Assembly: GCA_009617715.1 (NCBI GenBank)
Contig: VTFK01000063.1
Span: 868,001-932,000, forward strand
DNA: 64,000 nt
Source: Plectrocnemia conspersa
Lineage: Eukaryota > Arthropoda > Insecta > Trichoptera > Polycentropodidae
Direction of reading: 5' to 3'
Part shown: one piece after another, positions 27,701 to 37,900 of the stretch
Layout of the letters: every line of letters starts with the position of its first letter
How positions within the stretch are numbered: the first letter of the stretch is position 1
Notes under the pieces: generated by a model
Told to the model about the DNA's origin: nothing
The model's input: the letters and a program-made list of their open reading frames with translations, nothing else
Databases searched by the model: none
Program-made: the position numbers and the translations under genes

Positions 27701-30700
27701 ATATTAATCCATAAACCACGTTTTTCAATTAATGATTAAATACGATTATAAAGTGTAATTTAATAAATAAACGGAAATATTAAATAACTAACTCTTCATT
27801 TAGTAATTTTATATTGCACCTTCTTGATATATAATAAAAAAATCTCACATCTATAAAAAAATTTGCAATCCTAAAAAAACAACGTTTTTCACTATTTATT
27901 ATATTTTACAGATATTATGTAAAAATCTTATGTCTTTAAAATAGCAAATAAACAGAAATAACCTACGTTATTTCCAAAAAAAATATGTAATTTCAGATAT
28001 AAGTTAAAAATCTTACATCTATAAAAAAGCAAATAAGCCTTAAATAAACAACGTGAGTTTTTGAAAGCAAATTATAAGATGTGCAATTTCACCGTTAATA
28101 AATATATCTGTTAGAAAATCAATAAAATGAGTCATTCAAGTTTTGACTGCTTAAAAAACATGAGATAATAATATTATAGATAAACCCAATAATAAACATA
28201 TTTTTGTATTTTCTCTAAATTCTTAAAACTAGCTCTTTATATCATTGAAATAATATAAAATAATCCAATTAAAAGTTAACTTTAAAAAATATTTAAAGAG
28301 TTTATTTATACATATATTTTAAACCTCTCTTTTAAATTTAATGAATATATATTTTAGTTTGAGTTAGTGTTTTAGTATAGGAGATACTTTTAAATGTGTC
28401 GCATCTTATGTAAAACATGGAGTATAAATAGAAATATTTTACTGTATGATATATATTTTTTCTTATTTAAATCTAAAAATAGTTTTAATGTTAATATTAA
28501 TATTAAACACCACATGAATGAGTTTTTTATATTATTAACGATATTAGTTAAACACAAATAGTAATCTAATTTACTCATCAAAATCCATAATTGAGCTTCA
28601 ACGTTGAATCTCAGCTGAAGTGGATTGACCCTCGTCTATTTTAGGGACAAAAAATAAATGTTTTAAGAATTCTTTTTATTAGTCATTAATACTATATTCA
28701 TTAAACATCTGCATAATAAATTATAATCAAGAACAATGCATTGAACTACAGGTTGGACATTGCCGATGACTATCTTGCGATATCCAAAAAGGACAAAGCG
28801 TGTACTTTGGCACAGCCCTGCATCCTCAAAGGTGATCTGATAAGATCTGCTAAAGAGGATGCACGCAAGTCCATTACAAATAATGAATAATTCGATTCCC
28901 ATGATATTCGAAGCATACGAGTGCAGAGACATTCTCACTCGGTATACTTCTCGGAATCGAATCACAATTCATTGGGTGTCCGTTTTTTATCTAATCTTGT
29001 AATGACCTCATGAACGGAATTCATAAGCGAATGTGAAAAAATAGATATTATATCATAAAAATTCGGCGGATTAATAAGAACCAATAATCGTAGATGCGTT
29101 TAGCAAGATTATAATATTATAATAATACATATTAATGCTGGACGTGGAAATCAATACAGCATAATTAATACTTATCATCTTTAATGTGATAATGTATTAT
29201 TAGAAATTTCGCCATAATTACACATTCGAGCAGAAATGATATGTTATTTTCCAAATTTGCATATTGGTATCTGGTTTCGACGCAATTAAAATGGCTTCTT
29301 CGACGTATAATTAATAACTGCAATCGCCTACATATATTTTACGCTTTTTTCGTAACGTCCACATGTTTGATAGTAAAAAATAACGTATTCCCCTTAAGTG
29401 ATCGCATTAACCGCGGCCTGAGAGTGTAAAAAAGATTTATTGCCCAAACGAGCGTTTAAACTACTCGAACGTTGTTGAGAAAACGTGCTAAAAATTTTAT
29501 AGACCGACCAAAAAAATCCCAAGTAGCCTCAGAAATTTATAAATTGATTATACTAATAAATTTAAATGTGCAGTAACGGTAAAATGTCTAACTTTCGCAA
29601 ATAGGTTATTTCTTTTTCGTCCTTGCTTGAAAAATGGTTCAAAATTATAGGTTTATGCGTATTTCAATGTAAAGCGTGCACGTTTATGCTATGAACTGCG
29701 TTTTAACCGGCGGTAAAAATCGGAAAGTGTTAAAATTTTATTGCCTTGTAATTTTTTCGTGAGATGGGTCGTAAATGTACATACGCACGGCGTGTTAGTT
29801 TTATTATTAGCGTGATTGATTGGCGTAAGAGTATGATTATCGTGTCAATAATATTTACGTTATATAATTTATATGTAAAATAAAACACTTTTTACATTTT
29901 TTTACATGTTACTTCATAGCGATATTTTATATAACAACATATTCACAATATTTTTTATACATTATGTATAAAGAAACTCATTTTTGAATCGTATACCTAC
30001 TATTAAAATCGAAAATTTCTGAAATATTATTCTCCAAGAAAATTTGCTACTGTAAAATCATATAAAAATAACTTTATATACATATCATATCAGAAAGTAT
30101 TTGCTAATGAACCAATGATTTGTTTATACTAGTGAACAAATTTAGATCTTCTTCTAACATCACTTTAAATAATTAATAAAAACCGCACAGTATTTTGTAT
30201 TTTCCTTAAGTTAATATATAGCAATTTATAAACCTCTAAAAATATTTTTTTAAATTTACTATCGCAAAAATTAAATTTACACAATATTGCAGGGAAAAAA
30301 ATACTCGTTAATAAACTACCAATTTTTTGCTAGTCAATAAAACATAAAATAATTTACAAAAACTTCGAAGTATTTTATATTTTCCGTTAGTTTGAACATC
30401 TAAATATGCAATATAAATATCTAAAATAGCAGTTCTCAACATTTTTTTAATTAAAAAAAATAAAAGTGTACCCTAATAAACTGCAAATTTTTACCAGTCA
30501 GTCAATAAAAAATGAATTATATTTATTAGATCTTATTCTTACTTTAATTAAAATAATTGAACAAAACCCTATAGTATTTTTCATAATTTAAGATATTTAC
30601 TTATGGTATAATCTGTAAAGCTCTATAAACTAAAGGTATTTTCATAAAAAAAACAGAACAGGAAATTAATTTTAAATAAATAAACTAAATTCTGCAGTAT

Positions 30701-32359
30701 TTTGTATTTTCCGTAAGTTTGACAAAAAAAATTTAAAATAGCAATTTTCAACAAAATTTTCCATTGCGAAAAATAAAAGTGTTCGCTAATCAACTGACGG
30801 TTTTTTATCAGTCAATAGAACAGAAAAAAACGTAGAAGTTCTCGTTCTTATTTTATTTTAAACATTTAAGAAAAACCCCGCAGTATTTTATACTTCCCAT
30901 AAATAAGAACATTTACAATCGCTATGTAAATCTCACATCTCTAAAATAGCAATTTATAATTTTTGCAAGCTTTTATTGCAAGTTTAGAAAGTGTTTACTA
31001 ATGAACTAATAATTTGTTTGTGAATACCAAGTAACATAGAAAATAAATCTAGAAGATCTTATTGCTACTTTATATGCTATAAAAATCTCTAAAATAGCAG
31101 TTCTCAAAAAAAATTTTCATTACGAAAAAGAAAAAAATATGCTAATGAACTGTTGATTTTTTTGGTCTGTCAATAGAACAGGAAATAAATATAGAAGATT
31201 TTGTTATTACCTCATTTCAAATAGTTGAGGAGAACCCTACGGTTTTTTTGTATTTTTTGTAAGTTAGACAATTTATACCGAAGTTCATCATTAAACATAT
31301 TAATAATATGACTTTTTAAAGCTTCAGAATATTATTTGATCCAAATTCTATGTGAATTAGTATTTATATTATCTTTATATGTATATAAAAAACTGCTCTG
31401 CACATTTGGCTTTAAATAAAGATTAATTATATTAAAATAATTATGAAAATATATACACAAAATTATTTACAATAATAATGAATTAGAAAAGAAAAAAAAT
31501 CCTCTAATTTAAAAAATATATTTTTGCATTTTGCAGATAAAAAATTGTTCTGTACTTCAAAATTAATGATAACATCTTATTGCTTTCTAATATTTGATAA
31601 ATATGAAAGTTAACGTACATTTTTTATCAAATCAATGTTTTTTTTTGAGCTTGTTATAATTTATTATATCATAAAGTCAAAGAAACTGTATTATACAACA
31701 AATCATTAATAATTAACTATTTTAATTTGTATTGATTATATAATCATTTTAATACAATCTAAATAATCCATCTTTACATTTTGCAATATATTAAATAATA
31801 ATTTTACAGCTTTTTTAAAATCGATGTCCATTTTTATCTTATCATAATGATTTGTTTTATACACATTTAAAGTCATTTTAATTTACAACAAATCAGCAAT
31901 TCTACTTTTGAGTAAATATTTAATACATGTTTTTTTGAGCATATTATTTAATTAATAATATTTTTAACGATAAATATTTATCTTAAATAACATTTTTTTA
32001 TTAAAAATATTAATATTTATATATAGCACATTAGGTTTTAAATATATTAAAATAAAACATACATTTCAATTATTTATATGTAATGGATATTCATTTCGTA
32101 TTTAATCCATGAAATTATGAAAAACTAAGCTACTGCTTACATCATAAATATTTCAAATATTGTAAAAAAAATTTTGACCATTTATTCTTAAAAAAATAGT
32201 TGTATTTTGATATGGCTTTCTAATATGTATTGTTTAGTAATGAAAAATCGTTGAAACATAGATACCACTTTTGCTACAAAATTCACTTATGCTTTGTCGT
32301 ATGTATTATATATACTTAAGCTATTAATAAACTAAGTGTCACTCTCACCTGGTAAACAT
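6029..32359 (-). CDS. dys: dysfusion, bHLH-PAS transcription factor (NPAS4 type), complete in ten coding exons
   Basis: Coding exons on the minus strand, 5' to 3': 32349-32359, 25909-26090, 22799-22869, 22625-22714, 22346-22546, 15255-15439, 15079-15185, 14853-15006, 14185-14583 and 6029-6623. They total 1995 nt, 664 residues plus TAA, and all phases agree. The bHLH lies at about residues 8-60 with the group hallmark [20 protein letters not shown] is at about 86-185 and PAS-B at about 190-330, followed by a long Tyr/His/Gln-rich and Pro/Ser-rich tail typical of an activation region. In Drosophila, Dysfusion pairs with Tango and acts in tracheal fusion cells, leg joints and some neurons; vertebrate NPAS4 is an activity-induced neuronal factor. 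The start has an in-frame stop upstream at 32387-32389 and an AAAATG context. Identification rests on motif recognition; the exon model is inferred from splice signals. Confidence 0.93.
12862..13332 (+). repeat. Dispersed repeat with palindromic end, copy 1
   Basis: This block matches 33876-34472 in reverse complement over nearly its whole length. Shared landmarks are TTCTACTAGC at the left end, CTCTAAAATGTCAATGAAA, AAACCCAAACCTAACC, AAGTACAGACAGA and a terminal foldback. The foldback (about 13149-13332) has arms of roughly 90 bp joined at about 13240; each arm carries CAATAAAATCG and its reverse complement. No transposase frame is present, so it is a MITE-like or foldback repeat of unknown class. 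Confidence 0.75.
13360..13640 (+). repeat. Two tandem half-units of the palindromic repeat
   Basis: The block TAAGTCGTAATAT ... GATAACCGAGCGTT ... ACACGATTTTAT ... TTTTGACGTGGATT occurs at about 13362 and again, diverged, at about 13533. The centre (CCGAGCGTTCCCAC then TGATGGCGCC) equals one half of the apex of the intact palindrome at 33977-34006. These look like half-palindromes left after breakage or unequal exchange. Confidence 0.65.
14185..14583 (-). CDS. dys: dysfusion coding exon 9
   Basis: The acceptor ACATTAG precedes 14583. The first T completes a serine codon with AG of exon 8; the exon ends in AG before GTTTGT. It encodes about residues 334-466. The first part ([20 protein letters not shown]) still follows PAS-B, then comes a Tyr/Pro/Ser-rich part and a His/Gln-rich stretch ([15 protein letters not shown]). 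Low-complexity tails of this kind are usual in bHLH-PAS activators. The plus-strand frame of similar length here is antisense shadow. Confidence 0.92.
14853..15006 (-). CDS. dys: dysfusion coding exon 8 (end of PAS-B)
   Basis: Bounded by the acceptor TTTTTATAG and the donor AG|GTAAAT. In the frame forced by exon 7 it reads [20 protein letters not shown], then [13 protein letters not shown] and [11 protein letters not shown], the closing beta strands of PAS-B. A longer frame starting with Met over this exon is the wrong phase and is not used. Confidence 0.92.
15079..15185 (-). CDS. dys: dysfusion coding exon 7 (PAS-B)
   Basis: The acceptor TTTTTATAG precedes 15185 and the donor A|GTGAGT follows 15079. 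It encodes [20 protein letters not shown] and onward to [14 protein letters not shown]. The first C completes an AAC codon with the last two bases of exon 6. Introns 6 (69 bp) and 7 (72 bp) are near-minimal length. Confidence 0.92.
15255..15439 (-). CDS. dys: dysfusion coding exon 6 (start of PAS-B)
   Basis: Starts in phase 0 after TTAATAG with [20 protein letters not shown] and continues through [15 protein letters not shown] and [12 protein letters not shown]. It ends two bases into a codon at GTAATT. It links PAS-A to PAS-B. Without splicing the frame stops at once at TAA, which supports the donor. Confidence 0.92.
15440..22345 (-). other. dys: dysfusion intron 5 (6.9 kb)
   Basis: Separates the PAS-A and PAS-B coding parts. 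No gene seen inside. Islands of nearly balanced composition at about 15490-15830, 17760-18330, 18770-19660 and 21230-22330 stand out from sequence that is otherwise extremely AT-rich, especially 15900-17700 and 19700-21200. They are candidate conserved regulatory elements on composition alone. Short open frames in them (for example plus 19022 and 21541) lack domains and splice context. Confidence 0.65.
22346..22546 (-). CDS. dys: dysfusion coding exon 5 (PAS-A, second half)
   Basis: Exactly 67 codons, phase 0 at both ends. It begins [20 protein letters not shown] after GTGTTTAG and ends [10 protein letters not shown] before GTAAGC. A serine-rich loop ([10 protein letters not shown]) lies in the middle, and [14 protein letters not shown] gives the last PAS-A strands. 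Confidence 0.93.
22547..22624 (-). other. dys: GC-AG intron (intron 4 of dysfusion, 78 bp)
   Basis: The upstream exon must end at ATG (LGHSM) and the downstream one must begin GAAGAT (EDLL) to keep the PAS-A frame. The bases after ATG are GCAAGT, so the donor is GC, not GT. The only nearby GT (AA|GT in GCAAGT) would break the frame. Reading through hits a stop after twelve codons. GC-AG introns are a known minority class, and GCAAGT is their usual donor form. Confidence 0.85.
22625..22714 (-). CDS. dys: dysfusion coding exon 4 (PAS-A core)
   Basis: Thirty codons, phase 0 at both ends, after the acceptor TTCGCAG. It reads [20 protein letters not shown] and then [10 protein letters not shown], a textbook PAS motif ([15 protein letters not shown]). 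The donor is the GC type described for the next intron. Confidence 0.93.
22799..22869 (-). CDS. dys: dysfusion coding exon 3 (bHLH to PAS-A linker)
   Basis: Follows the acceptor TTTTGTAG and ends AAA|GTAAGG. With the G left by exon 2 it gives 24 codons including a histidine-rich stretch ([16 protein letters not shown]). Too short to be found as an open frame on its own; supported by matched phases and splice sites on both sides. Confidence 0.88.
23830..25020. repeat. Degenerate tandem array, period about 180-190 bp, in intron 2
   Basis: The anchor AAATTCCAGTTTGTTATTTT, with variants, recurs near 24038, 24240, 24415, 24598 and 24976. It is preceded each time by a block like AAGCTTTAATT ... 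AACTA and followed by AT-rich sequence with ACATAAAA. The spacings are about 200, 175, 183 and 378 (two periods, interrupted by the TA microsatellite). Copies are strongly diverged. Confidence 0.6.
24702..24751. repeat. (TA)n microsatellite, about 25 units
   Basis: Uninterrupted alternating TA inside the intron 2 array. Confidence 0.95.
25909..26090 (-). CDS. dys: dysfusion coding exon 2 (basic helix-loop-helix)
   Basis: The acceptor AAATTTCAG precedes 26090, and the first G completes an AGG codon with exon 1. It encodes [20 protein letters not shown], then [20 protein letters not shown] and [20 protein letters not shown]. The basic region with RRDLINAEI and the helix-loop-helix are specific to the dysfusion/NPAS4 group. 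The donor is CAAG|GTTTGT. The open frame extends upstream past the acceptor into intron, so its apparent Met is not the start. Confidence 0.95.
26538..27182 (+). mobile_element. Internally deleted mariner transposon relic
   Basis: Ends begin TTAGGTAATCC on the left and, in reverse complement, TTAGGGAATCC on the right, and both are flanked by TA, the mariner target. The transposase signature [14 protein letters not shown] is readable at 26885-26926; its aspartate codon is at 26912-26914 and a TAA stop follows at 26927-26929. A tail resembling the mariner C-terminus ([19 protein letters not shown]) follows near 26986 in another frame. At 645 bp it is about half of a full mariner and cannot encode an active enzyme. 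Confidence 0.88.
30180..31260. repeat. Degenerate tandem array, period about 180-200 bp, in intron 1
   Basis: The anchor GCAGTATTTTGTATTTTCC, with variants, recurs near 30188, 30368, 30571, 30692, 30881 and 31240. Associated blocks repeat with it: TCTAAAATAGCAATTTTCAA, GTCAATAGAACAGAAAATAA and TAGAAGATCTTATTCTTAC. Around six diverged units are visible, one shortened to about 120 bp. It shares no clear sequence with the intron 2 array although the period is similar. Confidence 0.65.
32349..32359 (-). CDS. dys: dysfusion coding exon 1 (start codon, MFT)
   Basis: Only 11 coding bases, ATGTTTACCAG, followed by a near-perfect donor GTGAGA. The remaining AG joins G of exon 2 to give MFTRFEPTKS. 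The context GAAAATG is favourable, and an in-frame TAA at 32387-32389 excludes an upstream start. Its phase, donor strength and position next to the CRE-bearing region support it, but a different 5' exon cannot be ruled out. Confidence 0.8.
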
Positions 32360-32720
32360 TTTCAAAGTCACAAGTTTCCAATCGTATTAAAATAATTATC
32401 AAAAATTCAATAAACACTACAATTCAGTACGTTTCAGTTTAGCACAATTATTGCGATTCACACATGTTTTGCGCAAGAGGATCGCACGTTACACAAATAA
32501 TCCATTACTGACACGGTGCATATAATACAGATAGATCACGTCACTGACGTCACAGGACTTGTTCCGATTAGATGACGATGTATAGTGACGAACAACATCA
32601 TATCGTCTAACAACACGTCGATTCGACGCGAGCGTCGACGGTCGACTGTCAGCCGGAGTGAGCTTCCTTCTACTTCTACCACCACAAGAAGTAGGTAAAT
32701 CCTTCTTCCGAACATATAGA
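32360..32720 (-). promoter_or_regulatory. dys: Probable dysfusion 5' UTR and promoter
   Basis: GC content rises sharply upstream of the start codon. On the minus strand TCAGT initiator-like pentamers occur at 32507-32511 and 32543-32547. Near 32630-32650 there is a palindromic CG-rich stretch (GTCGACGCTCGCGTCG). I cannot place the transcription start; a nearby TATTATAT is too close to the initiator to be its TATA box. Confidence 0.5.
32545..32552. promoter_or_regulatory. Consensus CRE palindrome TGACGTCA
   Basis: A full cAMP-response element, with a second half-site (GTGACG on the minus strand, in CACGTCAC at 32537-32544) directly beside it, about 190 bases upstream of the dysfusion start codon. 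CREB/ATF-family bZIP proteins bind this sequence. Confidence 0.6.
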
Positions 32721-33875
32721 CCGATAGATTGCTTTTAAGCTATTCAAAACTAAATTAGAAACCAAAAACCTTCATTCAAAACCAAAAATTCTATTAGCTT
32801 CAATTGAAAATAGTAAATAATTCAAATATAGTAAAACTGAACAAGGATAATATTACAACTTCAAGAACACATGGATTTTATATTATATTTCTCACTCTAT
32901 CTCGTTGATAACTTGTACTGAAAAGAAGGAGATGGATGTATTTAATTCACCGTCACTAATATCAACACACCAATCGCATGCGTTCGTCTCTTTACCTGTG
33001 ATTAAGCTCCGCCTTTTGCAGCGTGTCATTGGTCAGTTTTGTTCGCTCGTTTGTCGGCGTTAGTGGGGGTAGAAGAAATATGTAAAAATTCAAATTTGCA
33101 GAGTTAAAGAGTGTTTTTATGGTAATTTCACATTGCATGGAAAGTACGGGAGCGTGACTCGAACCCCATTGGCCGGTAGCATGACGCTCTAGACGTGGGA
33201 AAAATTCTTGGCGTATCTGGCGTATGGCATTGGAAGATTCTATCATAAGTGTAAGGGCGTATGCTATTATGTTGATTTAATGAATGTTTGTAATGGTGAA
33301 ATAAAATGATTTTATATACAGGCTGCGAGATTTAGATTAATATTATAGTTTAATGCTCTCGGTTTTTCGATATCAATCGATTTGGAAAGTGTTACTTTAA
33401 AATTTGCATTGCTGTGTGAACCGTGTGGTTCCCAAAAATGGAGGAGGAGCTGACATGAATTAGACGTTCATTAGTGCTTTTGTAAATACATATTAATTTA
33501 CTTATTAATAGTTAATCTCAAGCAGGGTTGCGAGAGCAAACCCGGGCCCAAGAAAAACAATGATTTCGAGTGTCATGACAAAAATGGCATTTTATAAATT
33601 TTTACCATCGTAATAATGTCTTGAATAAATAATAATAGGTACGAGTTAACCCTTTCTATTCTACAAATAAATTAGTCACCGTTGCGACATATTTTCTGAA
33701 ATCATATTTTATGCAAAATATTTTAATTAGGCATTAAAAATCATTAAAAATGTCTACTTTTTTTTTTCTTGATAATTAGTCGTGTTTTCAGTGCTGTTCA
33801 GTGTTGCCATATAGTGAATTTTCAGTTCAGGTTTTATAACAATATTAGGAGTGAGAATCGAATAATGCACATCTA
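32721..33875. other. Upstream region of dysfusion
   Basis: A less AT-rich island at about 32940-33260 contains, on the minus strand, a B-box-like GGTTCGAGTCAC near 33155-33166 but no matching A box and no foldable cloverleaf, so it is not called a tRNA. The island may be distal promoter. The rest is AT-rich with no supported gene. Confidence 0.45.
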
Positions 33876-34472
33876 AACCAAATTTTGCCTAATAGAAAAG
33901 CGCAAAAAAAAATTATCACTTCTCAGAAGTTAAAAATCCACGTCAAAAGCAATAAAATCGTGCCGTCGCCGTCGCAGTGGGAACGCTCGTTACCGAGCGT
34001 TCCCACAGTGATGGCGCCGACACGATTTTATTGCTTTTGACGTGAATTTTTGCCTTCTTAGAAGTGATAATTATTTTTGCGCTCTCCTATTAACCAAAAT
34101 TCGGTTTGAATATATTTTGCTCAGGTCTATTATATTAAAAATCCATAGTAATGTCGGTAAGGATAGCTATCATATTGTTAAAACATAGTCTAATATCGAA
34201 ATGCAGACAATTTATGGAGCAGTATATGAGGCTGCGATGTCTGTCTGTACTTATTCTTCCGCTCATTTTTCCCTGAGTGATGAGTTGAATTAGTTTGTAT
34301 TTTGGACTTGACCTGATAAAAGTACTAAAACTATAATTATTTTTAAAACTTTCAATAGGTTAGGTTTGGGTTTAAACAGTAAATGGACGTTTCGCAACTG
34401 TCAAATTGAGTTTCATTGACATTTTAGAGCATATTAACGCCTATTATTTAAATAATATTTTCGCTAGTAGAA
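33876..34472 (-). repeat. Dispersed repeat with palindromic end, copy 2
   Basis: Inverted relative to copy 1 at 12862-13332. Its terminal foldback (33876-34107) is nearly perfect over arms of about 95 bp. The apex is itself a perfect 13-bp stem, GTGGGAACGCTCG at 33977-33989 against 33994-34006, with a TTAC loop. Beyond 34472 a field of short motifs like ACTAGTGAAAATGTA repeats irregularly to about 34730. Confidence 0.78.
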
Positions 34473-34862
34473 ATATATATCTACTAATGAAAATGTATTT
34501 GGATTTTACTAGTGAAAATATAACCATACAATCTAAAATACACATTCACTGTAAATGAATAATGATGTATATACATATGTATATATAATTTACTATATAT
34601 ATAAAAATTTAAATCATATAATTGCACTAGCGCCTGCCAGATAATTTATATTTTTACTAGTAAAAAATACATATCTACTGCTGAAAATGTATTCCGATAT
34701 GATTTTACTAAAATGAAAATTCAGAATAAATTTGAGATTTTTTTTAGAATAACCACATGAAACTTAATGTATTATTTATTTTGCTGCATTAAATCCAATT
34801 GTCGAAATACTAATAATACAATCTATAAAAACATTGATTTTTCGTTATTTATTTGCTTCTTC

Positions 34863-34902
34863 TTTAGGTATTCGATCTGAATTTTCAGATCGAATACCTA
34901 AA
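34863..34902. repeat. 40-nt perfect palindrome (19-bp stem, 2-nt loop)
   Basis: TTTAGGTATTCGATCTGAA at 34863-34881 is followed by TT and its exact reverse complement. An outer inverted pair (TTTACTGCTTTTT near 34903 and AAAAAAGCAGTAAA near 34965) lies beside it. No terminator function is expected in this context; it is probably the core of a small foldback repeat. Confidence 0.85.
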
Positions 34903-37900
34903 TTTACTGCTTTTTATTTACATTCGTTAAATATTTTCTCTCATATCTAATATTTTAAACGTTAAAAAAGCAGTAAAGTCAAAAATAATTTGTAAACAAA
35001 TTTTAACACAAACGGAACCAAGTCAAAAAACTACAATCTGTCACTTTAAATATCAATTTTTATTGTAAAATTACTTTCTAGAAAGTGGGTGCTTTTGAAG
35101 GCAATGTTCAGGTCCTTTTATTTCTTATGTGTATAAAAAAGGGTTGAAGGAACTTATACCTAAAATACATCAGTACATACTAAAAAATTGATTAACACTA
35201 AAATTTATATAGTATTTGACATTATTTACTAACTTATACTACTGGTTTATGGTGTTGGTTAAATTATTCATAAACAAAATTATTGGATAAAATAATTCAC
35301 CCCAAAAGTATTTTCAAAACATAATTGCTATTACTATTTATTTATCAAACGCAAATTCATTAATGTTTTAGTAAAGAAATAAAACTAGTCTATAGTCTCA
35401 CATACCTTCTATTAGCGGTAATGCTTGTAGCAATTTTCAGTCATATTTGACGCGTAGTTTGTGTTTTACAGTCAATTAATTAAAACGCATTTTGACATGC
35501 TTGGCAATTTCGATGTTTCAAAAATTTGCATTAAATTTTGCTTAAAAAATAGATTTCATTCAAAATTTAAACGTTTAAATAAGGGGTTAAAAAATGAACC
35601 GCAAAGGCGTTGAAAATGCATAATTATTTTATAAAAATAACGACATTGAGCTTAAATTTTTCGTATTAATTATATTTTAAAACAAATAGTGCAAAAGTCA
35701 AGATTTTTTGATTGATTGTTCTCAATTTGTTTATCAAATCCCAAAACTTTATTTTAATTTAAAAAAATCTTTCATATATTTTATTGCTTAATAGCAAGAT
35801 TTTTTCTCTAATTTTAATCCTGAACATATATTTTTTAATTTAATACCTTTAATAACATATATTATATTAATCTTTTACCTGAAGGTACTCTTTTTAATAT
35901 GATCTTTATTGACAATTACAAGATTCTCATTCGTATTTTTTAAGTTTAAGCAAAAGTTTTATAAAGTGATCGATCACCAAAAAAAATAAATCAAATATCA
36001 TACATCATATTCTCAAAAGGTAAATTATAGACACCAATTTCAGAATCAACACTTATGTCATAATTGTATAATTTATTACCAAAACCTATATTTAAGTATT
36101 TCAAAATATAATGATCTTATGCTTACTACCAGCAATAAGATTTAAATATAAATTTTAACGACACTGTCGGACACAGTTAGTTATTGGCTTAGACAAGAGG
36201 AAGCATAAATCTGGTCATGGGGCAAACCGAGATACGGTGATCAATCAAAATCTCAGATCGGCCCAGATAGGCAAAACATGCGTATGATTTATACTATTAA
36301 TGAATGATGAATTTGACGTATAAGGAATATTTCTGCGCATTTTCTCGACCATAATGCTTTATAAACAAATCGATCTACTTTCGCTTTTCACCATATAATA
36401 ATAATATGGCCGCCGTCGAAGGCGGTACGATCGCCAAACAAACCAATAATTTCCCCAAGCAATTACTTTACCGAAACCCGCAATTAAAATGTTAGCCTCG
36501 ATTTTTTTAAAGTGTCGATAGAGCACCTTTAACCGCACGCCAGGTATGCCGAAAATCAAGGATGGATATGCATGTAAATGTTATTATTATTTACATTGAA
36601 ATGATTGTGTATTATAATATAGATAGACAAACGTGAATGACGTAAAAAAGAGCAATTATGTTTTTTATATTAAATAATACGTTTATTAATAAATCGAAAG
36701 CTTTCTTCAATTAAATAGAGAGGGCCAAATTAAACTTTTTATATGATGATAATGCAATGTGTGTAATTTAATTTAAAAAAATTAATGGACCACTAATTTC
36801 TTAATTAAAAATATCTGTATAATACAATAAATATAGCAATTCTTATCTTAAAGTATAATTACTGTATTAAAAATACTGTCACATAATATGTTTTAAAATA
36901 TACTTAAAAATCATTTTAGCTTATATTTAGGTATAGGCAATAAAAGCTTAAATAGGATTAATGCTAAAAAATGCCAAATCGAGAATTCTCGTTTCTCGAG
37001 AAATTATATGATTTCTCGAAAATTTCCATAGTACGAATATTTTTTATTGTTTTACAATTGCTACATAAAAAAGGATGGATCCGTGTCAAAATGTTTGAAT
37101 ATATGCATGTTTTCTTAAAAAGTATTTAAATGGCAAAAAGTAGTGAACTACTCTAAACGGTCTTATTTTTGCTTTGGTAATCTAAAAACTTCATTAATAA
37201 TTAGATAAGCTCCGCGTTGGAATCGACAGATTGCAAATATGTATTTAGACTTTTCATAGTTTTTTTCCCACCGAAAATTTCTTAACATAAAAAAACACTT
37301 TCACTTTATATGCTATGTGCTTTTTAGCGAGGTATTTCAAGAATAATATATATTAATTTAATCACTAATATGTTTTAATAAATAATAAATATTGTTCCAT
37401 TCTTTAAAGTCTTCTATATTTTAATCACCATTGTTAAATATATGCAAAAAAATATTGCAAAATAAAAACAATAAAGATATTTTACATATATAAATATATC
37501 TATAATAATATAATATATTAAAAAAATCGAGAAACAGAAAGTCTAAATAGCGGCTTAAAAAGCACATGTGATGTTAGGTTTTATTTAATAATTTTAGTTT
37601 TGCTCCAAATCATCAAAATCGAATGAGAGTAGTCGTTGATCTCCCCTCCTTCACCCAATCGTATATAAGCCGTAGCGTTACCATAAAAAAATGCCTAAAC
37701 ATTACTTCCTTTTGCACAGTTCAAAGAAAATCTAACTCTACCACTTCGATTGTCAGATATTGTCCAGTCAAACAGGCACTTTAAATCTCTAAGAGATGAA
37801 CTATATATTCAAGACGCGCCACGACAAAAATATTATATACCTATTTTATAATATTCAGTTATTGCACAAATTTTACGACCAAATAACTAATAAACATTTA

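Larger units (their letters stand above)
26091..32348 (-). other. dys: dysfusion intron 1 (6.26 kb)
   Basis: Begins three codons after the start codon, so it behaves like a 5' regulatory intron. It holds a mariner relic (26538-27182), a degenerate array (about 30180-31260) and a broad, less AT-rich stretch (about 28560-29860) that is the best candidate for intronic control elements. Very AT-rich elsewhere. Confidence 0.7.

Noticed and set aside
32507..32527. TATA box (TATTATAT) plus initiator (TCAGT) pair for dysfusion
   Set aside because: Spacing is about 18 bases, shorter than the usual 25-30.
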